This document shows positions 1-8,789 of a stretch of 64,000 bases of DNA, in pieces. Position 1 is the stretch's first letter. Every line of letters starts with the position of its first letter. Source of the stretch: Microbispora sp. ZYX-F-249 (GTDB taxonomy: Bacteria; Actinomycetota; Actinomycetes; Streptosporangiales; Streptosporangiaceae); NCBI RefSeq assembly GCF_039649665.1, contig NZ_JBDJAW010000006.1:124001-188000 (forward strand), given 5' to 3'. The translations under genes were made by a program, and so were the position numbers. The notes under the pieces were generated by a model, which did no database searches, was not told the origin of the DNA, and saw nothing but the letters and a program-made list of their open reading frames with translations.

Positions 1-298
1 TCCCCGTGCAGGCGAGTCCCATGCCGCGCGGCTCGACGGCCTCGGTCAGCCGCTCGAGGCTCTTCTTCAGGTCCTGCACCGCCTCCGCCACGGTGTGGCA
101 GACGTCCGTGACGATCTCGATCTGCGACTGCATGAGCTCGTGCATGGCCTTGGGCCGCTGCCCCTCGCTGAGGTCGGGCACCGCGGCGAGCACCTCTTTG
201 GCGTCCTGGCGGAGATGACGCGTGTGCCTGTCGACGAGCTGAAGCTCCCACTCCACGCCGAGCGTCGCGCCACGCGAGGGATTGAAGTCGATCGCCAA
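1..298 (-). CDS. Glutamate-cysteine ligase-like enzyme (GCS2/YbdK family), partial
   Basis: Only the N-terminal ~99 residues are in the window; the gene runs off the left edge. I place the start at a TTG (base 298) because GGAGG lies six bases upstream and the next codons read MAIDFNPSRGATLGVEWELQ. GVEWELQLVD is the opening strand of the GCS2 (YbdK) carboxylate-amine ligase fold, where the acidic residues bind metal-ATP. Members join glutamate to cysteine or another amine in the cytoplasm. A helical segment rich in E/Q (DVCHTVAEAVQDLKKSLERL) follows, as in the family. A second, longer GCS2 protein lies at 43082-44542. Family sure, substrate unknown. Confidence 0.8.
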   Translation of the reverse strand, partial: MAIDFNPSRGATLGVEWELQLVDRHTRHLRQDAKEVLAAVPDLSEGQRPKAMHELMQSQIEIVTDVCHTVAEAVQDLKKSLERLTEAVEPRGMGLACTG

Positions 299-364
299 AG
301 CTTGCCTCCATCACGTTCGGTCCCTGTGGACACTCAGGTCACATCGGACAAGGTCGTTTCCAGG

Positions 365-565
365 TCAGGCCCTACCCCTCATCCATCCCCGCACGCCGAC
401 GGCACCGAGCGCCAGTGCCAGGAGGATGTTCACCGCGACGAGCACGCCGTGGACGACGTAGAAGGACGTCTCATGCCCGTCGGCGAGATTGAAGGCGAGG
501 TTGATCCATTCGAAGATCATGAAGGCGGCGAGTGCCACGAGAAAGACCGATACACGTCTCGTCAT
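365..565 (-). CDS. SCO4848-type small membrane protein
   Basis: A 66-residue protein with two predicted membrane helices (about residues 5-27 and 37-58) joined by a short polar loop, and a basic C-terminus (RGWMRGRA). It resembles the small membrane protein named after S. coelicolor SCO4848, which from memory lies beside a D,D-carboxypeptidase gene just as here. It is divergent from that carboxypeptidase across a 93-bp gap. The function is not known; position suggests a link to the envelope. ATG start at 565. Confidence 0.75.
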   Translation of the reverse strand: MTRRVSVFLVALAAFMIFEWINLAFNLADGHETSFYVVHGVLVAVNILLALALGAVGVRGWMRGRA

Positions 566-602
566 GACTCACAGTATCGGCGGCCCCCGCGTGGCCCTGT
601 GG

Positions 603-617
603 CATATGGGGCATATG
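603..617. promoter_or_regulatory. CATATG-N3-CATATG dyad in divergent promoter region
   Basis: Two copies of the self-complementary hexamer CATATG three bases apart, between the SCO4848-type gene and the carboxypeptidase gene. A possible -10 element TAGGCT lies at 644-649, close to the ATG at 659, so the carboxypeptidase leader would be very short. Regulatory role is inference. Confidence 0.3.
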
Positions 618-658
618 TCGCTTCATGCGAAGGCAGTCGAGGCTAGGCTGAGCCATCT

Positions 659-1924
659 ATGCGGACGAACCATCGTGTCCTCGCCGCCGTGACGACGGCG
701 GGGGTGCTGACGACGGCGCTGCTCGGCGCCCCTCCCGCCGCGGGCGCGCCGGCCGTGCCGGACCTGGCGTCGCGGGAGACCGGCACGGCCGTGGCGGAGA
801 ACGGCACGGGAAACGGCACCGTCGGCGGGGACCTGCTCGCCGGCCACGGGATCATCGCCCCCGCGGGCGTCAAGGCGCCGCCGAAGACCGAGGCCTCGTC
901 GTACGTCATCGCCGACGCCGAGACCGGCCAGGTGCTCGCGGCCAAGGACCCGCACGGGCACTACCTGCCGGCGAGCACGCTCAAGACGCTGACGGCCGTC
1001 ACGCTGATCCCCAAGCTCGACAAGAACCGCAAGGTCAAGCCGAGCGAGGAGGCCTGCAACGTGGAGGGCAGCGCCGTCGGCATCGTCCCCGAGCCGATCT
1101 ACAAGATCGACGACCTCATGCGGGCGCTGCTCATGGTTTCCGGCAACGACGCGGCGGTCGCGCTCGCCGAGGCCAACGGCGGCCTGAAGAAGACGCTCGC
1201 CGACATGAACAAGGAGGCCCGCAGGCTCCAGGCGTACGACACGGTGGCCAAGACGCCGAACGGCCTGGACCAGCCGGGCCAGCGCAGCTCGGCCTACGAC
1301 CTCGCGCTGATCGCCCGGGCCGGGCTGGCGATGCCGGACTTCCGCGAGTACGTCGGCACGAAGGTCGCCAAGTTCCCCGCGCCCAAGGACTACCTCAAGA
1401 AGGACAAGAAGAAGAAGCGCCGCGACGACGCCGAGGCCAGCGAGTCCCCCCGGCCCGCCTACTACGAGATGGCCAACCACAACAGGCTGCTGGGGCGCTA
1501 CAAGGGCATGCTCGGCGTCAAGAACGGCTGGACGTCCAAGGCCCTGGGCAGCTTCGTGGGCGCGGCCAGGCGCGACGGCCACACCGTCATCGTCGCGATC
1601 ATGCATCACCCCGGCGGCTTCTGGGAGGAGGTCTCCAAGCTGCTCGACTGGGGCTTCGCCGCGAGGGGCAAGGTGACCCCGGTGGGCGAGCTGGTCGCGC
1701 CCGTGCCCGACCCCAAGCCCTCGTCCTCCCCCCTGGCCGTACGGCCCGCCTCTCCGACGCCGGGGACCGCGGGCGCGGCCCGGGCACGCGGCGAGGACCC
1801 CGCGTCGAAGGGTTCCGGCGTGGCCACTCCCCTGCTGATCGGCGGCGGCGCCCTCGTGGTCCTCGCCGCCGGCGCGTACGGCCTGCGCCGGCGCCGCAGG
1901 ACGCCCGGCGACGCGGCCGGCTGA
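659..1924 (+). CDS. Serine-type D-alanyl-D-alanine carboxypeptidase
   Basis: 421-residue penicillin-binding protein of the S11/PBP5 type, which trims the terminal D-Ala from peptidoglycan stem peptides outside the membrane. A signal peptide (1-30, ending AAGA) is followed by the transpeptidase-like domain: nucleophile motif STLK at 106-109, SGN at 161-163 and the third box read as KNG (288-290) where most members have KTG. Two features stand out: a lysine/arginine-rich insertion near 245-258 (KKDKKKKRRDD) and a proline-rich stalk before a C-terminal membrane helix (about 390-415) with a basic stop-transfer tail. The enzyme is therefore probably membrane-anchored at its C-terminus. Convergent with the SDR gene. 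Confidence 0.9.
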   Translation: MRTNHRVLAAVTTAGVLTTALLGAPPAAGAPAVPDLASRETGTAVAENGTGNGTVGGDLLAGHGIIAPAGVKAPPKTEASSYVIADAETGQVLAAKDPHGHYLPASTLKTLTAVTLIPKLDKNRKVKPSEEACNVEGSAVGIVPEPIYKIDDLMRALLMVSGNDAAVALAEANGGLKKTLADMNKEARRLQAYDTVAKTPNGLDQPGQRSSAYDLALIARAGLAMPDFREYVGTKVAKFPAPKDYLKKDKKKKRRDDAEASESPRPAYYEMANHNRLLGRYKGMLGVKNGWTSKALGSFVGAARRDGHTVIVAIMHHPGGFWEEVSKLLDWGFAARGKVTPVGELVAPVPDPKPSSSPLAVRPASPTPGTAGAARARGEDPASKGSGVATPLLIGGGALVVLAAGAYGLRRRRRTPGDAAG

Positions 1925-1958
1925 TGCCTCCCCCGCCGATGCCCGCCCCGTCGCGGCA

Positions 1959-2822
1959 CTAGAGATCGGGAGGGGCGGGGATGGCGTGCTCGGCGGCGCG
2001 GCTGACCTCCTCCCAGCGGGCCCACGTCTCCATGCGGCGGCGTGAGACGTCGAAGGCCAGGTCGTAGGCCGTGCCGCCCAGCAGCAGCCGCAGCGGGGGG
2101 TCGTCACTGCCGACGAGCTTCAGCACGGCCGCGGCGGCCAGCCGGGGATCGCTGTCCACCGACCCCTCGGCCCACTGTTTCTCCAGCTCGGCCCGCAGAG
2201 GGGCGTAGTCCGGCAGCGGCGTGGCCGTGGTCATGCCGGCGTACAGGCCGGTCCAGTAGCCGCCGGGCTCGACGATGGTGAGCTTGACCCCGAACTGCGC
2301 GGCCTCCATCGCCAGCGCCTCGCTCATGCCCTCCAGGGCGAACTTGCTCGCGCTGTACAGCCCCGTGGTGGGGAAGCCGCCGAGCGCCCCGATGCTGGAG
2401 ATCTGCACGATGTGCCCGGACCCCTGGGCGCGCAGGCAGGGCAGGACGGCCTGACCGACCCACAGCGCGCCGAAGAAGTTCGTCTCCATCTGCGCCCGGG
2501 CCTCGGCCTCGGTGAACTCCTCGACCATTCCCATGGACAGGACGCCGGCGTTGTTGACCACGACGTCGAGCCGGCCGAAGCGCTCGGTCGCCCGGGCGAC
2601 CGCGGCGAAGACCGCGGCGCGGTCGGTGACGTCCAGCGGGAGCACGAGCAGCCTGTCCTCGTATGCGGCGGCCAGGTCCCCCAGCGGTGCCACGGTCCTG
2701 GTCGCGGCGACCACCCGGTCCCCGGTCTCCAGCGCGGCCCGGGCGAAGGCGCGGCCGAGGCCCCGCCCCGCCCCGGTGATGAACCAGACCCGTCCCGGAC
2801 CTGCGGTCGTCGGCGTACGCAT
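1959..2822 (-). CDS. Short-chain dehydrogenase/reductase
   Basis: 287-residue classical SDR. The N-terminal nucleotide-binding loop TGAGRGLG (residues 17-24) is followed by NNAG and the YSASK catalytic tyrosine/lysine motif. It should be a cytoplasmic NAD(P)H-dependent oxidoreductase; the substrate cannot be read from sequence. It is divergent from a TetR-family gene, and the 119-bp gap holds two copies of an AGACGR-N6-TCGTCT element, so the regulator probably represses it. ATG at 2822. Confidence 0.88.
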   Translation of the reverse strand: MRTPTTAGPGRVWFITGAGRGLGRAFARAALETGDRVVAATRTVAPLGDLAAAYEDRLLVLPLDVTDRAAVFAAVARATERFGRLDVVVNNAGVLSMGMVEEFTEAEARAQMETNFFGALWVGQAVLPCLRAQGSGHIVQISSIGALGGFPTTGLYSASKFALEGMSEALAMEAAQFGVKLTIVEPGGYWTGLYAGMTTATPLPDYAPLRAELEKQWAEGSVDSDPRLAAAAVLKLVGSDDPPLRLLLGGTAYDLAFDVSRRRMETWARWEEVSRAAEHAIPAPPDL

Positions 2823-2843
2823 GGCGGCTCCATTCCCGAAAGT

Positions 2844-2861
2844 AGACGATACGGTTCGTCT
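2844..2861. promoter_or_regulatory. TetR-type operator, copy 1
   Basis: AGACGA-N6-TCGTCT: perfect six-base arms in an 18-base site, 22 bases upstream of the SDR start codon. The same layout recurs at 2902-2919. Size and symmetry fit a TetR dimer site. Confidence 0.6.
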
Positions 2862-2901
2862 TGGCTCTGTCGATCCTCATGTCACTCACGGGAACTTGTC
2901 A

Positions 2902-2919
2902 AGACGGATCGTCTCGTCT
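2902..2919. promoter_or_regulatory. TetR-type operator, copy 2
   Basis: AGACGG-N6-TCGTCT, one mismatch in the arms, 22 bases upstream of the TetR start. Two sites spaced symmetrically toward the two divergent genes suggest repression of both the SDR gene and the regulator itself. Confidence 0.6.
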
Positions 2920-2941
2920 CGCCTCTGGTAGGTTCGTGGCC

Positions 2942-3547
2942 ATGACGGCACAGCACGGCACGGCCCCCGGCACCAGACGCCGCAGCGAGGCCTCGCGGCG
3001 GGCCATCCTCACCGCGGCGTTCGAACTCGTCGGCGAGGTCGGTTACGCGAAGCTGAGCATCGAGGGGATCGCCGCCCGGGCCGGGGTCGGCAAGCAGACC
3101 ATCTACCGATGGTGGCCCTCCAAGGGCGCGGTGCTCTTCGACGCGTTCCTCATGCTCTCCGAGGGGGAGGACGACTCGGCGGCCCTGCCCGACACCGGCG
3201 ACCTGGAAGCCGACCTGAAGACGGTCCTGCGCGCCACCGTGGCCGAGCTGAACGACCCGCGCTACGACGAGCCGATGCGCGCGCTCACCACCGAGATCCT
3301 GCACGACCCCGCGCTCGCCGCGGCCTATGCCGAACGGCTCGACCGGCCGATGAAGGAGCTGAAGAAACAGCGGCTGCGCAGCGCGCAACGGGCCGGGCAG
3401 CTGTCCCGCGACCTCGACCTGGACGTCGCCGTCGAGATGCTGTGGGGACCGCTGCTCAACCGGTGGCTCCAGCGCGGCGGCCCGCTCACCCCCGAGTACG
3501 CCGACAGCGTCGTGGAGACCGCGCTCGACGGGTTGCGTCCGCGCTGA
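2942..3547 (+). CDS. TetR/AcrR-family transcriptional regulator
   Basis: 201 residues from the ATG at 2942. The N-terminal HTH (about residues 17-63) shows ILTAAFELVGEVGYAKLSIE, then GIAARAGVGKQTIYRWWPSK, the TetR recognition-helix signature; the rest is the helical ligand/dimer domain. An upstream in-frame start at 2861 would run through both operator-like repeats, so I prefer 2942. It likely binds the paired AGACGR-N6-TCGTCT elements and controls the divergent SDR gene and itself. The inducer is unknown, but is often related to the substrate of the adjacent enzyme. Confidence 0.87.
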   Translation: MTAQHGTAPGTRRRSEASRRAILTAAFELVGEVGYAKLSIEGIAARAGVGKQTIYRWWPSKGAVLFDAFLMLSEGEDDSAALPDTGDLEADLKTVLRATVAELNDPRYDEPMRALTTEILHDPALAAAYAERLDRPMKELKKQRLRSAQRAGQLSRDLDLDVAVEMLWGPLLNRWLQRGGPLTPEYADSVVETALDGLRPR

Positions 3548-3577
3548 AGCGCGGTGGGGACGCGCCGAGGAGCGCGG

Positions 3578-4540
3578 TCAGGCGGGACCGGCGGTGGGCG
3601 TGATCGCGGGCGAAGGAAGCGGAGTCGGCTCGGGCGGCGGGCCGAGCGTGGCCGTCGCCGTCCACGCGGCGGCGTAGAGGATGACCCGGGCCGACAGGTT
3701 GATCCACAGCAGCAGCCCCACGACGACCGCGAACGTGCCGTACACCGGGTTGCGCAGGGTGGCGGCCAGGATCAGCGCCGCGAGCTGCTTGAGCACCCCG
3801 AAGCCGGCCGCGCCCAGCAGCGCGCCCTTGAGCACGACGAGGAACGGCTGCGACGGCTTGGCCACCCAGCCGAGGATGACCAGGAAGAGCAGCAGGTCGG
3901 CGAGGAGGCTCGCGGCGATCCCGGCGATCCAGACCCCGGCGCCGGCCAGCGGCGAGGAGCCCAGGCCCAGCCACCCGGCGACCGTGCTCGTGGCCCCGGT
4001 GGCGAACCCGCTCACGATCACCGAGATCAGCATGACGAGGCCCATGAGCACGAGCGCGACGAGGTCGCGGAGCTTGCCCAGGAAGTAGTTGAGCGGCGGC
4101 TCGCAGGTCATCCAGACGGTGCGCAGGGCCCCGCGCAGCGCGTCCATGGCGCCCAGCCCGGCGTACAGCAGGCCGAGCAGGCCGATGATCCCGGCCCGGG
4201 CCCGGGCCCCGGCGAGCTGGTCGATGTGGAGCTGATCCGCGAGCCCGGGAAGCTGGCTGTTGATCGCCTCGGTGAGCGTGGCGAGCGCGTCCGGGCGGAC
4301 CGTCACGACGTACCCGAACAGGGCGAACGCCAGCGCGATCACGGGGAAGAACGACAGGAACGCGAAGTAGGTGATCGCGCCCGCCAGCCGGTCCCCCGAC
4401 TGCACCTGGTAACGCTGCACGGTCCGGATGAGGTGGTCGAGCCAGGGGAAGCGGATCCGGTCACGCTCGATCCGCATCCGGCCCCACGCGCGGACCGCGT
4501 CGACGCGCCGCGTGACCTGGTCGACCAACGCCATCCCCAT
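3578..4540 (-). CDS. YihY/virulence factor BrkB family membrane protein
   Basis: 320 residues with about six hydrophobic helices. The family hallmark GDRLAGAITYFAFLSFFPVI follows an amphipathic N-terminus (VQRYQVQSGDR). Members were once called ribonuclease BN in error; they are inner-membrane proteins of uncertain function, possibly transporters. The C-terminal tail is proline-rich and cytoplasmic. It lies downstream of trpS on the same strand, with a 79-bp gap. Start is the ATG at 4540 or the ATG two codons later. Confidence 0.85.
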   Translation of the reverse strand: MGMALVDQVTRRVDAVRAWGRMRIERDRIRFPWLDHLIRTVQRYQVQSGDRLAGAITYFAFLSFFPVIALAFALFGYVVTVRPDALATLTEAINSQLPGLADQLHIDQLAGARARAGIIGLLGLLYAGLGAMDALRGALRTVWMTCEPPLNYFLGKLRDLVALVLMGLVMLISVIVSGFATGATSTVAGWLGLGSSPLAGAGVWIAGIAASLLADLLLFLVILGWVAKPSQPFLVVLKGALLGAAGFGVLKQLAALILAATLRNPVYGTFAVVVGLLLWINLSARVILYAAAWTATATLGPPPEPTPLPSPAITPTAGPA

Positions 4541-4619
4541 CGGCTTTGTCTACCCGGAGAAGGCGTGTCGATGCCTGCGGCGGACGCGGCCCGCGTCGGC
4601 GGCCGCGCTCGGTCGCGGT

Positions 4620-5633
4620 CTACTCGAAGTGCGGCGCGGGGAGAAGGCCGAGGCGCTCGCGGACCTGCTCCATCGTCTCGCGGGCCACCGCGCGGGCACG
4701 GGCGGCGCCCGCGACCAGCAGCCGGTCGAGCTCGGCCTCGTCGGCCAGCAGCTTCTCCGTACGCTCCCGGATCGGGGAGAACGTCTCGATGACGGCCTCG
4801 GCGACCTCCTTCTTGAAGGCGCCGTATCCCTGCCCGGCGAACCGCGTCTCCAGCTCGGGGATCGGCGTGCCGGTCAGCGCGGACAGGATCCGCAGCAGAT
4901 TGGTGACGCCCGGCTTGTTCTCCTCGTCGGCCACGACCTCGCTGCCGGTGTCGGTCACCGCGCGCATGACCTTCTTGCGCAGGACGTTCGGCTCCTCGAG
5001 CACGTCGAGGATGCCCTGCGGGCTCGACGACGACTTGGACATCTTCGCGGTCGGGTCCTGGAGGTCGGTGATCTTCTCGACCTCCTTGAGGATGTACGGG
5101 CTCGGCACCTTGAACGTCTGGCCGTAGCGGCTGTTGAAGCGCTGCGCGAGGTCGCGGCTGAGCTCCAGGTGCTGCTTCTGGTCCACCCCGACCGGCACCT
5201 GGTCGGCCTGGTAGATCAGGATGTCGGCCGCCTGGAGGATGGGGTAGGTGAACAGGCCGACGCTGGCGGAGCTCTCGCCGTACCGCGCGGACTTGTCCTT
5301 GAACTGCGTCATCCGCCCGGCCTCGCCCATGCCGGTCTGGCAGATCAGGTACCAGGCGAGCTCGCTGTGCTCGCGCACGTGGCTCTGCGCGAAGACCGCG
5401 GCGCGCTCCGGGTCGAGCCCCGCGCCGAACAGCTGGGCGGCGGCGATCCTGGTGCGCCGGCGCAGCTCCTCGGGCTTGGGCGCGACGGTCAGCGCGTGCA
5501 GGTCGGCGATGAAGAAGAAGGCCTCATGGGTGTCCTGCAGCGCGACGTACTGGCGGATGGCGCCGAGATAGTTGCCCAGGTGGAACGAGTCTGCGGTGGG
5601 CTGGATACCGGACAGGACGCGAGCGAGAGCCAT
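4620..5633 (-). CDS. trpS: Tryptophanyl-tRNA synthetase
   Basis: 337-residue class I synthetase that charges tRNA-Trp in the cytoplasm. The HIGH-type signature appears as HLGN (18-21) within [17 protein letters not shown], and the second active-site loop as KMSKS (197-201). Length matches bacterial TrpS. The C-terminal helical anticodon-binding part ends [15 protein letters not shown] start at 5633. Streptomycetes often carry two trpS genes, one tied to indolmycin resistance; I cannot tell from this window whether another exists. Confidence 0.95.
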   Translation of the reverse strand: MALARVLSGIQPTADSFHLGNYLGAIRQYVALQDTHEAFFFIADLHALTVAPKPEELRRRTRIAAAQLFGAGLDPERAAVFAQSHVREHSELAWYLICQTGMGEAGRMTQFKDKSARYGESSASVGLFTYPILQAADILIYQADQVPVGVDQKQHLELSRDLAQRFNSRYGQTFKVPSPYILKEVEKITDLQDPTAKMSKSSSSPQGILDVLEEPNVLRKKVMRAVTDTGSEVVADEENKPGVTNLLRILSALTGTPIPELETRFAGQGYGAFKKEVAEAVIETFSPIRERTEKLLADEAELDRLLVAGAARARAVARETMEQVRERLGLLPAPHFE

Positions 5634-5765
5634 GCGCCAATTCTGTCAGCAGTCGCGGGCTGCCCGCGACAGACGCGGCGCGGAGCGGGCGCGGCGTCCC
5701 GTGAACCCGTTTGCCGACTCGTGTGAAAGACGGGCGACACTGCTTCCTTGGGAAGGCCCACCCAC

Positions 5766-6344
5766 ATGCCGCTCAGTACGACCCTGTCTGACGCCGCCCT
5801 CATCGAACGGTCGTGGCGAGATCCCGAGGATTTCGCCGTGCTGTTCGACCGGCATGCGGGACACATCCACCGTTATGTGGCCCGCCGGCTCGGCGACGAC
5901 ACGGCCGACGACGTCGTCTCCGAGACGTTCCTCGCCGCGTTCAGGCAGCGCCGCGACTACGACACCGCACGTCCGGAGGCCCTCCCCTGGTTGTACGGCA
6001 TCGCGACCAACCTCATCCGCCGGCATCAACGCGCCGAGACACACCGCTACAAGGCGTACGCGAAGGTGGGCGTCCTTCCCGATGCGGACGACGCCGCGGA
6101 TCACGCTCTCGATCGGGCGAGCGCGCATGCCGTACGCCGGCCTCTCGCCCGGGCCCTCGCCTCGCTGAAGGCCCGCGACCGTGACGTGCTCTTACTCGTG
6201 GCCTGGGCCGATCTCACCTACGAGGAGGTCGCGGGCGCCCTGTCCATCCCGATCGGAACAGTCCGTTCCCGCCTCAATCGCGCGCGGGCCACCGTCCGCG
6301 ACGCCCTCGGCAGCATCGACCCCACGACGGAGCAGACCTCATGA
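5766..6344 (+). CDS. ECF-type RNA polymerase sigma factor
   Basis: 192 residues from the ATG at 5766, chosen because GGAAGG lies nine bases upstream. Region 2 (FAVLFDRHAGHIHRYVARRL, then DDVVSETFLAAF) and region 4 (LLLVAWADLTYEEVAGALSI, then GTVRSRLNRAR) are both present, and there is no region 3, as expected for ECF sigmas. Its stop overlaps the next gene in ATGA, so the two are translationally coupled. No zinc-finger anti-sigma gene follows; the partner is a CU044_5270-type membrane protein. Confidence 0.88.
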   Translation: MPLSTTLSDAALIERSWRDPEDFAVLFDRHAGHIHRYVARRLGDDTADDVVSETFLAAFRQRRDYDTARPEALPWLYGIATNLIRRHQRAETHRYKAYAKVGVLPDADDAADHALDRASAHAVRRPLARALASLKARDRDVLLLVAWADLTYEEVAGALSIPIGTVRSRLNRARATVRDALGSIDPTTEQTS

Positions 6345-7276
6345 ACGAGCTGACCGACCTGACCGAGCTCCGTGACCTGTTCGCCGACAAGCCGCACCCC
6401 ACGGCGGACCGTCTCGCTCCCGCCCGTACCGCCCTCCTGGCCGAAGCCCGCGCGAAGCGGCGGCCTCGGGCCCGCGCGGCCGGTCTGCGGCGTCTGATGC
6501 CGGCAGGCGGCCTGGTCGCGGCGATGGCAGCGGGAACGATCGCCGTCCAGACGCTCACCCCGTCCGCGCCCGCGAGCGCCGCCGAGGTCCTGAGACTGGC
6601 GGCCGAGGCCGCGACCGCCGTCTCATGGCCGGAACCCCGGGACGACCAGTACCTCCACTACGAGCTGATCGCGTATACGCGCAGCGAGGACGGGGTGCCC
6701 AACGTCGGTCCGCGCCACATCACGGGCGAGGTCTGGGCATCCGTCGACGGCTCCCGCCCGGGACTCCTGTGGCACAAGCCGGCGAGGTCCAGCCCCCGGG
6801 GCGACGAGTACAAGGAACTCCTGACCCGGTGCCCCTTCCAGCACGGCCGAACCTACGCCGACCTCCGCGGGTGGCCGACCGACCAGGAGCGGCTCCGGCA
6901 CAAGCTGGCCGAACGCGGTGACGAGATGGTCCTCGGCAAGGACGCCGCGACCCGCACCTGGTACGGCGCCGTCAGCATCCTCGGCAGCCCGGTCCCGCCC
7001 AAGCTGCAGGCGGCCGTCTTCGAGATCACCGCGACCCTGCCGGGCATCGAGATGGAAGAACTGAAGGACGCCACCGGCAAATCGGGCATCGCCGTGACCC
7101 GAGCGGACGACCGGGGCCGCGAATCGCTCATCTTCGACAAGACCTCTTATGCCTTCCTCGGAGGCCAGGAACTCGCGCCGGGGCGAGGGCGCGAACTCTG
7201 GTCCGTGACCCGTCCGCGGATCACCGACGTACTCCCGGCCTGGTCCGCTTCGGTGAGGCGGAGAGGGTGCGCCTGA
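6341..7276 (+). CDS. CU044_5270 family protein, likely sigma-factor partner
   Basis: 311 residues. A ~45-residue cytoplasmic N-terminus (ELTDLTELRDLFADKPHPTA) rich in acidic and arginine residues precedes one membrane helix (about 50-70, MPAGGLVAAMAAGTIAVQTL) and a large outer domain. The layout is that of the CU044_5270 family common in Streptosporangiaceae, almost always encoded after an ECF sigma gene. Translational coupling to the sigma gene (ATGA) and the topology suggest an anti-sigma or signal-sensing role, which is inference. No HxxxCxxC zinc motif is visible. Confidence 0.72.
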   Translation: MNELTDLTELRDLFADKPHPTADRLAPARTALLAEARAKRRPRARAAGLRRLMPAGGLVAAMAAGTIAVQTLTPSAPASAAEVLRLAAEAATAVSWPEPRDDQYLHYELIAYTRSEDGVPNVGPRHITGEVWASVDGSRPGLLWHKPARSSPRGDEYKELLTRCPFQHGRTYADLRGWPTDQERLRHKLAERGDEMVLGKDAATRTWYGAVSILGSPVPPKLQAAVFEITATLPGIEMEELKDATGKSGIAVTRADDRGRESLIFDKTSYAFLGGQELAPGRGRELWSVTRPRITDVLPAWSASVRRRGCA

Positions 7277-7316
7277 GCCCGCGCTCCCCGGAGCGCCCCC
7301 CGGGCACGCCCGCCGG

Positions 7317-8633
7317 TCAGCCGGCCGCCGCCGGCGCCGCGTCCTCGGGGGGATTGCGGGTGACGCGGACGCGGGAGACGCGGCGGCCGTCCATCTCGGT
7401 CACGGTCAGCCTGACGCCCGGCGCCTCGGCGACCTCGCCGCGCTGGGGCAGGTGGCCGAGGGCGGCCATGACGTACCCGCCCAGGGTCTCGTACGGCCCG
7501 CTGGGCAGCCGCACGCCCGTCTGCGCGTGGAACTCGTCCAGGTTGACCAGCCCCTCGACCTCCACGTCTCCGGCGATCATCCGGACGGCGTCGCCGCTCT
7601 CGTCGTACTCGTCGCGGATGTCGCCCACGAGCTCCTCGACCAGGTCCTCCAGCGTCACGATGCCGTCGGTGCCGCCGTACTCGTCCACCACGATGGCGAG
7701 GTGGTGGCCCTCGTCGCGCATCTCGGCGAGCGTGGCGAGGACCCGCTTGCTCGCCGGCACGAGCTTGACCGGGCGGATCGGCACGACCTCGCTGATCGGC
7801 TCCAGCCGTCCGGTGCGGACCGGGTCGAGCAGGTCGCGTACGTGGACGAACCCGATGACGTCGTCGTAGGTGTCGCGGTAAACGGGGAACCGGGAGTGCG
7901 GCATGGCGGCGGCGAGCACGGCCGCCTCGGCGAGCGGGGTGTCCGCGGCCATGAACTCGACCTCCGTACGGGGCAGCATGACCTCCCTGAGCTGCCGCTT
8001 GCCCGCCGCGAACACCTCGGCGATCACGTCGCGCTCGTCCTGGGTGAGCTCCGCGTGGCCCACCACCATGTCACGCAGCTCCTCGGTGGTCATGGCCGCC
8101 CTGTCGGCGGACGGGTTGCCGCCGAGCAGCCGCACGATGCCGTTGGTCGACTTGGACAGCAGCCAGATCACCGGCCTCGACAGCATGGCGATCCGGTCGA
8201 GCAGCGGGGCGGTCATGAGCGACAGGCTCTCCGCCCGCTGCCGGCCGAGCCGCTTGGGCGCCAGCTCGCCGAGCACCAGCGTCACGTACGAGATGGACAG
8301 CGTCACGGCCACGAACGCGACCGGTGCGGCCACGCTCTTGCGCAGGCCCCACGCCTCCAGGACCGGGGCGAACCGCGGGCCCAGCGCGTCGGCGCCCAGC
8401 GCGGCCGACAGCACGGTCGCCACGGTCACCCCGACCTGGATGGCGGACAGGAAGCGGTTGGGGTCGCGGGCGAGCTTCTGCACCCGCGCGCCGCGGCGTC
8501 CCTCGCGGCTCAGGCGGCGGATCTGGCTCTCCCGCAGCGAGACCATCGCCATCTCGGCCGCGGCGAAGAATCCGCCGATCAGGATGAATATCAGAACCAG
8601 GGCGATGGTCACCGCGACGCTGCTCAACGTCAT
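7317..8633 (-). CDS. HlyC/CorC (CNNM) family membrane protein with CBS domains
   Basis: 438 residues: an N-terminal DUF21/CNNM membrane domain (four hydrophobic segments, about 1-190), a paired CBS domain (LPRTEVEFMAAD, then IGFVHVRDLLD and IVVDEYGGTDGIVTLEDLVE, about 210-340) and a C-terminal CorC_HlyC domain (IAGDVEVEGLVNLDEF onward). Relatives are proposed Mg2+/Co2+ exporters or regulators of ion transport; the older name hemolysin is not informative. Alone on the minus strand, divergent from galE across 156 bp. Confidence 0.88.
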   Translation of the reverse strand: MTLSSVAVTIALVLIFILIGGFFAAAEMAMVSLRESQIRRLSREGRRGARVQKLARDPNRFLSAIQVGVTVATVLSAALGADALGPRFAPVLEAWGLRKSVAAPVAFVAVTLSISYVTLVLGELAPKRLGRQRAESLSLMTAPLLDRIAMLSRPVIWLLSKSTNGIVRLLGGNPSADRAAMTTEELRDMVVGHAELTQDERDVIAEVFAAGKRQLREVMLPRTEVEFMAADTPLAEAAVLAAAMPHSRFPVYRDTYDDVIGFVHVRDLLDPVRTGRLEPISEVVPIRPVKLVPASKRVLATLAEMRDEGHHLAIVVDEYGGTDGIVTLEDLVEELVGDIRDEYDESGDAVRMIAGDVEVEGLVNLDEFHAQTGVRLPSGPYETLGGYVMAALGHLPQRGEVAEAPGVRLTVTEMDGRRVSRVRVTRNPPEDAAPAAAG

Positions 8634-8789
8634 CAGTCCGTTCGGGTGTCAGGCGTGCCAGACCGGTCGTCGCAACCCCCCGACTTGCTGAGATTGCGGT
8701 ACTGGTGGCATTTAACCCGCTCCTCATGGGAAGCGCGTAAGCTAGGCCCTGTACGTACATAATCCAACACGCTCGAACAGGAGCAAACA

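Noticed and set aside
2861..2941. N-terminal extension of the TetR regulator
   Set aside because: The extension would be encoded through the second operator-like repeat; ATG at 2942 gives the normal N-terminus.
3578..4540. Ribonuclease BN
   Set aside because: Old misannotation; YihY proteins are polytopic membrane proteins without nuclease motifs.
5702..5730. ECF-type autoregulated promoter before the sigma gene
   Set aside because: A GAAC element is present, but no partner -10 at 16-17 bases could be made out.
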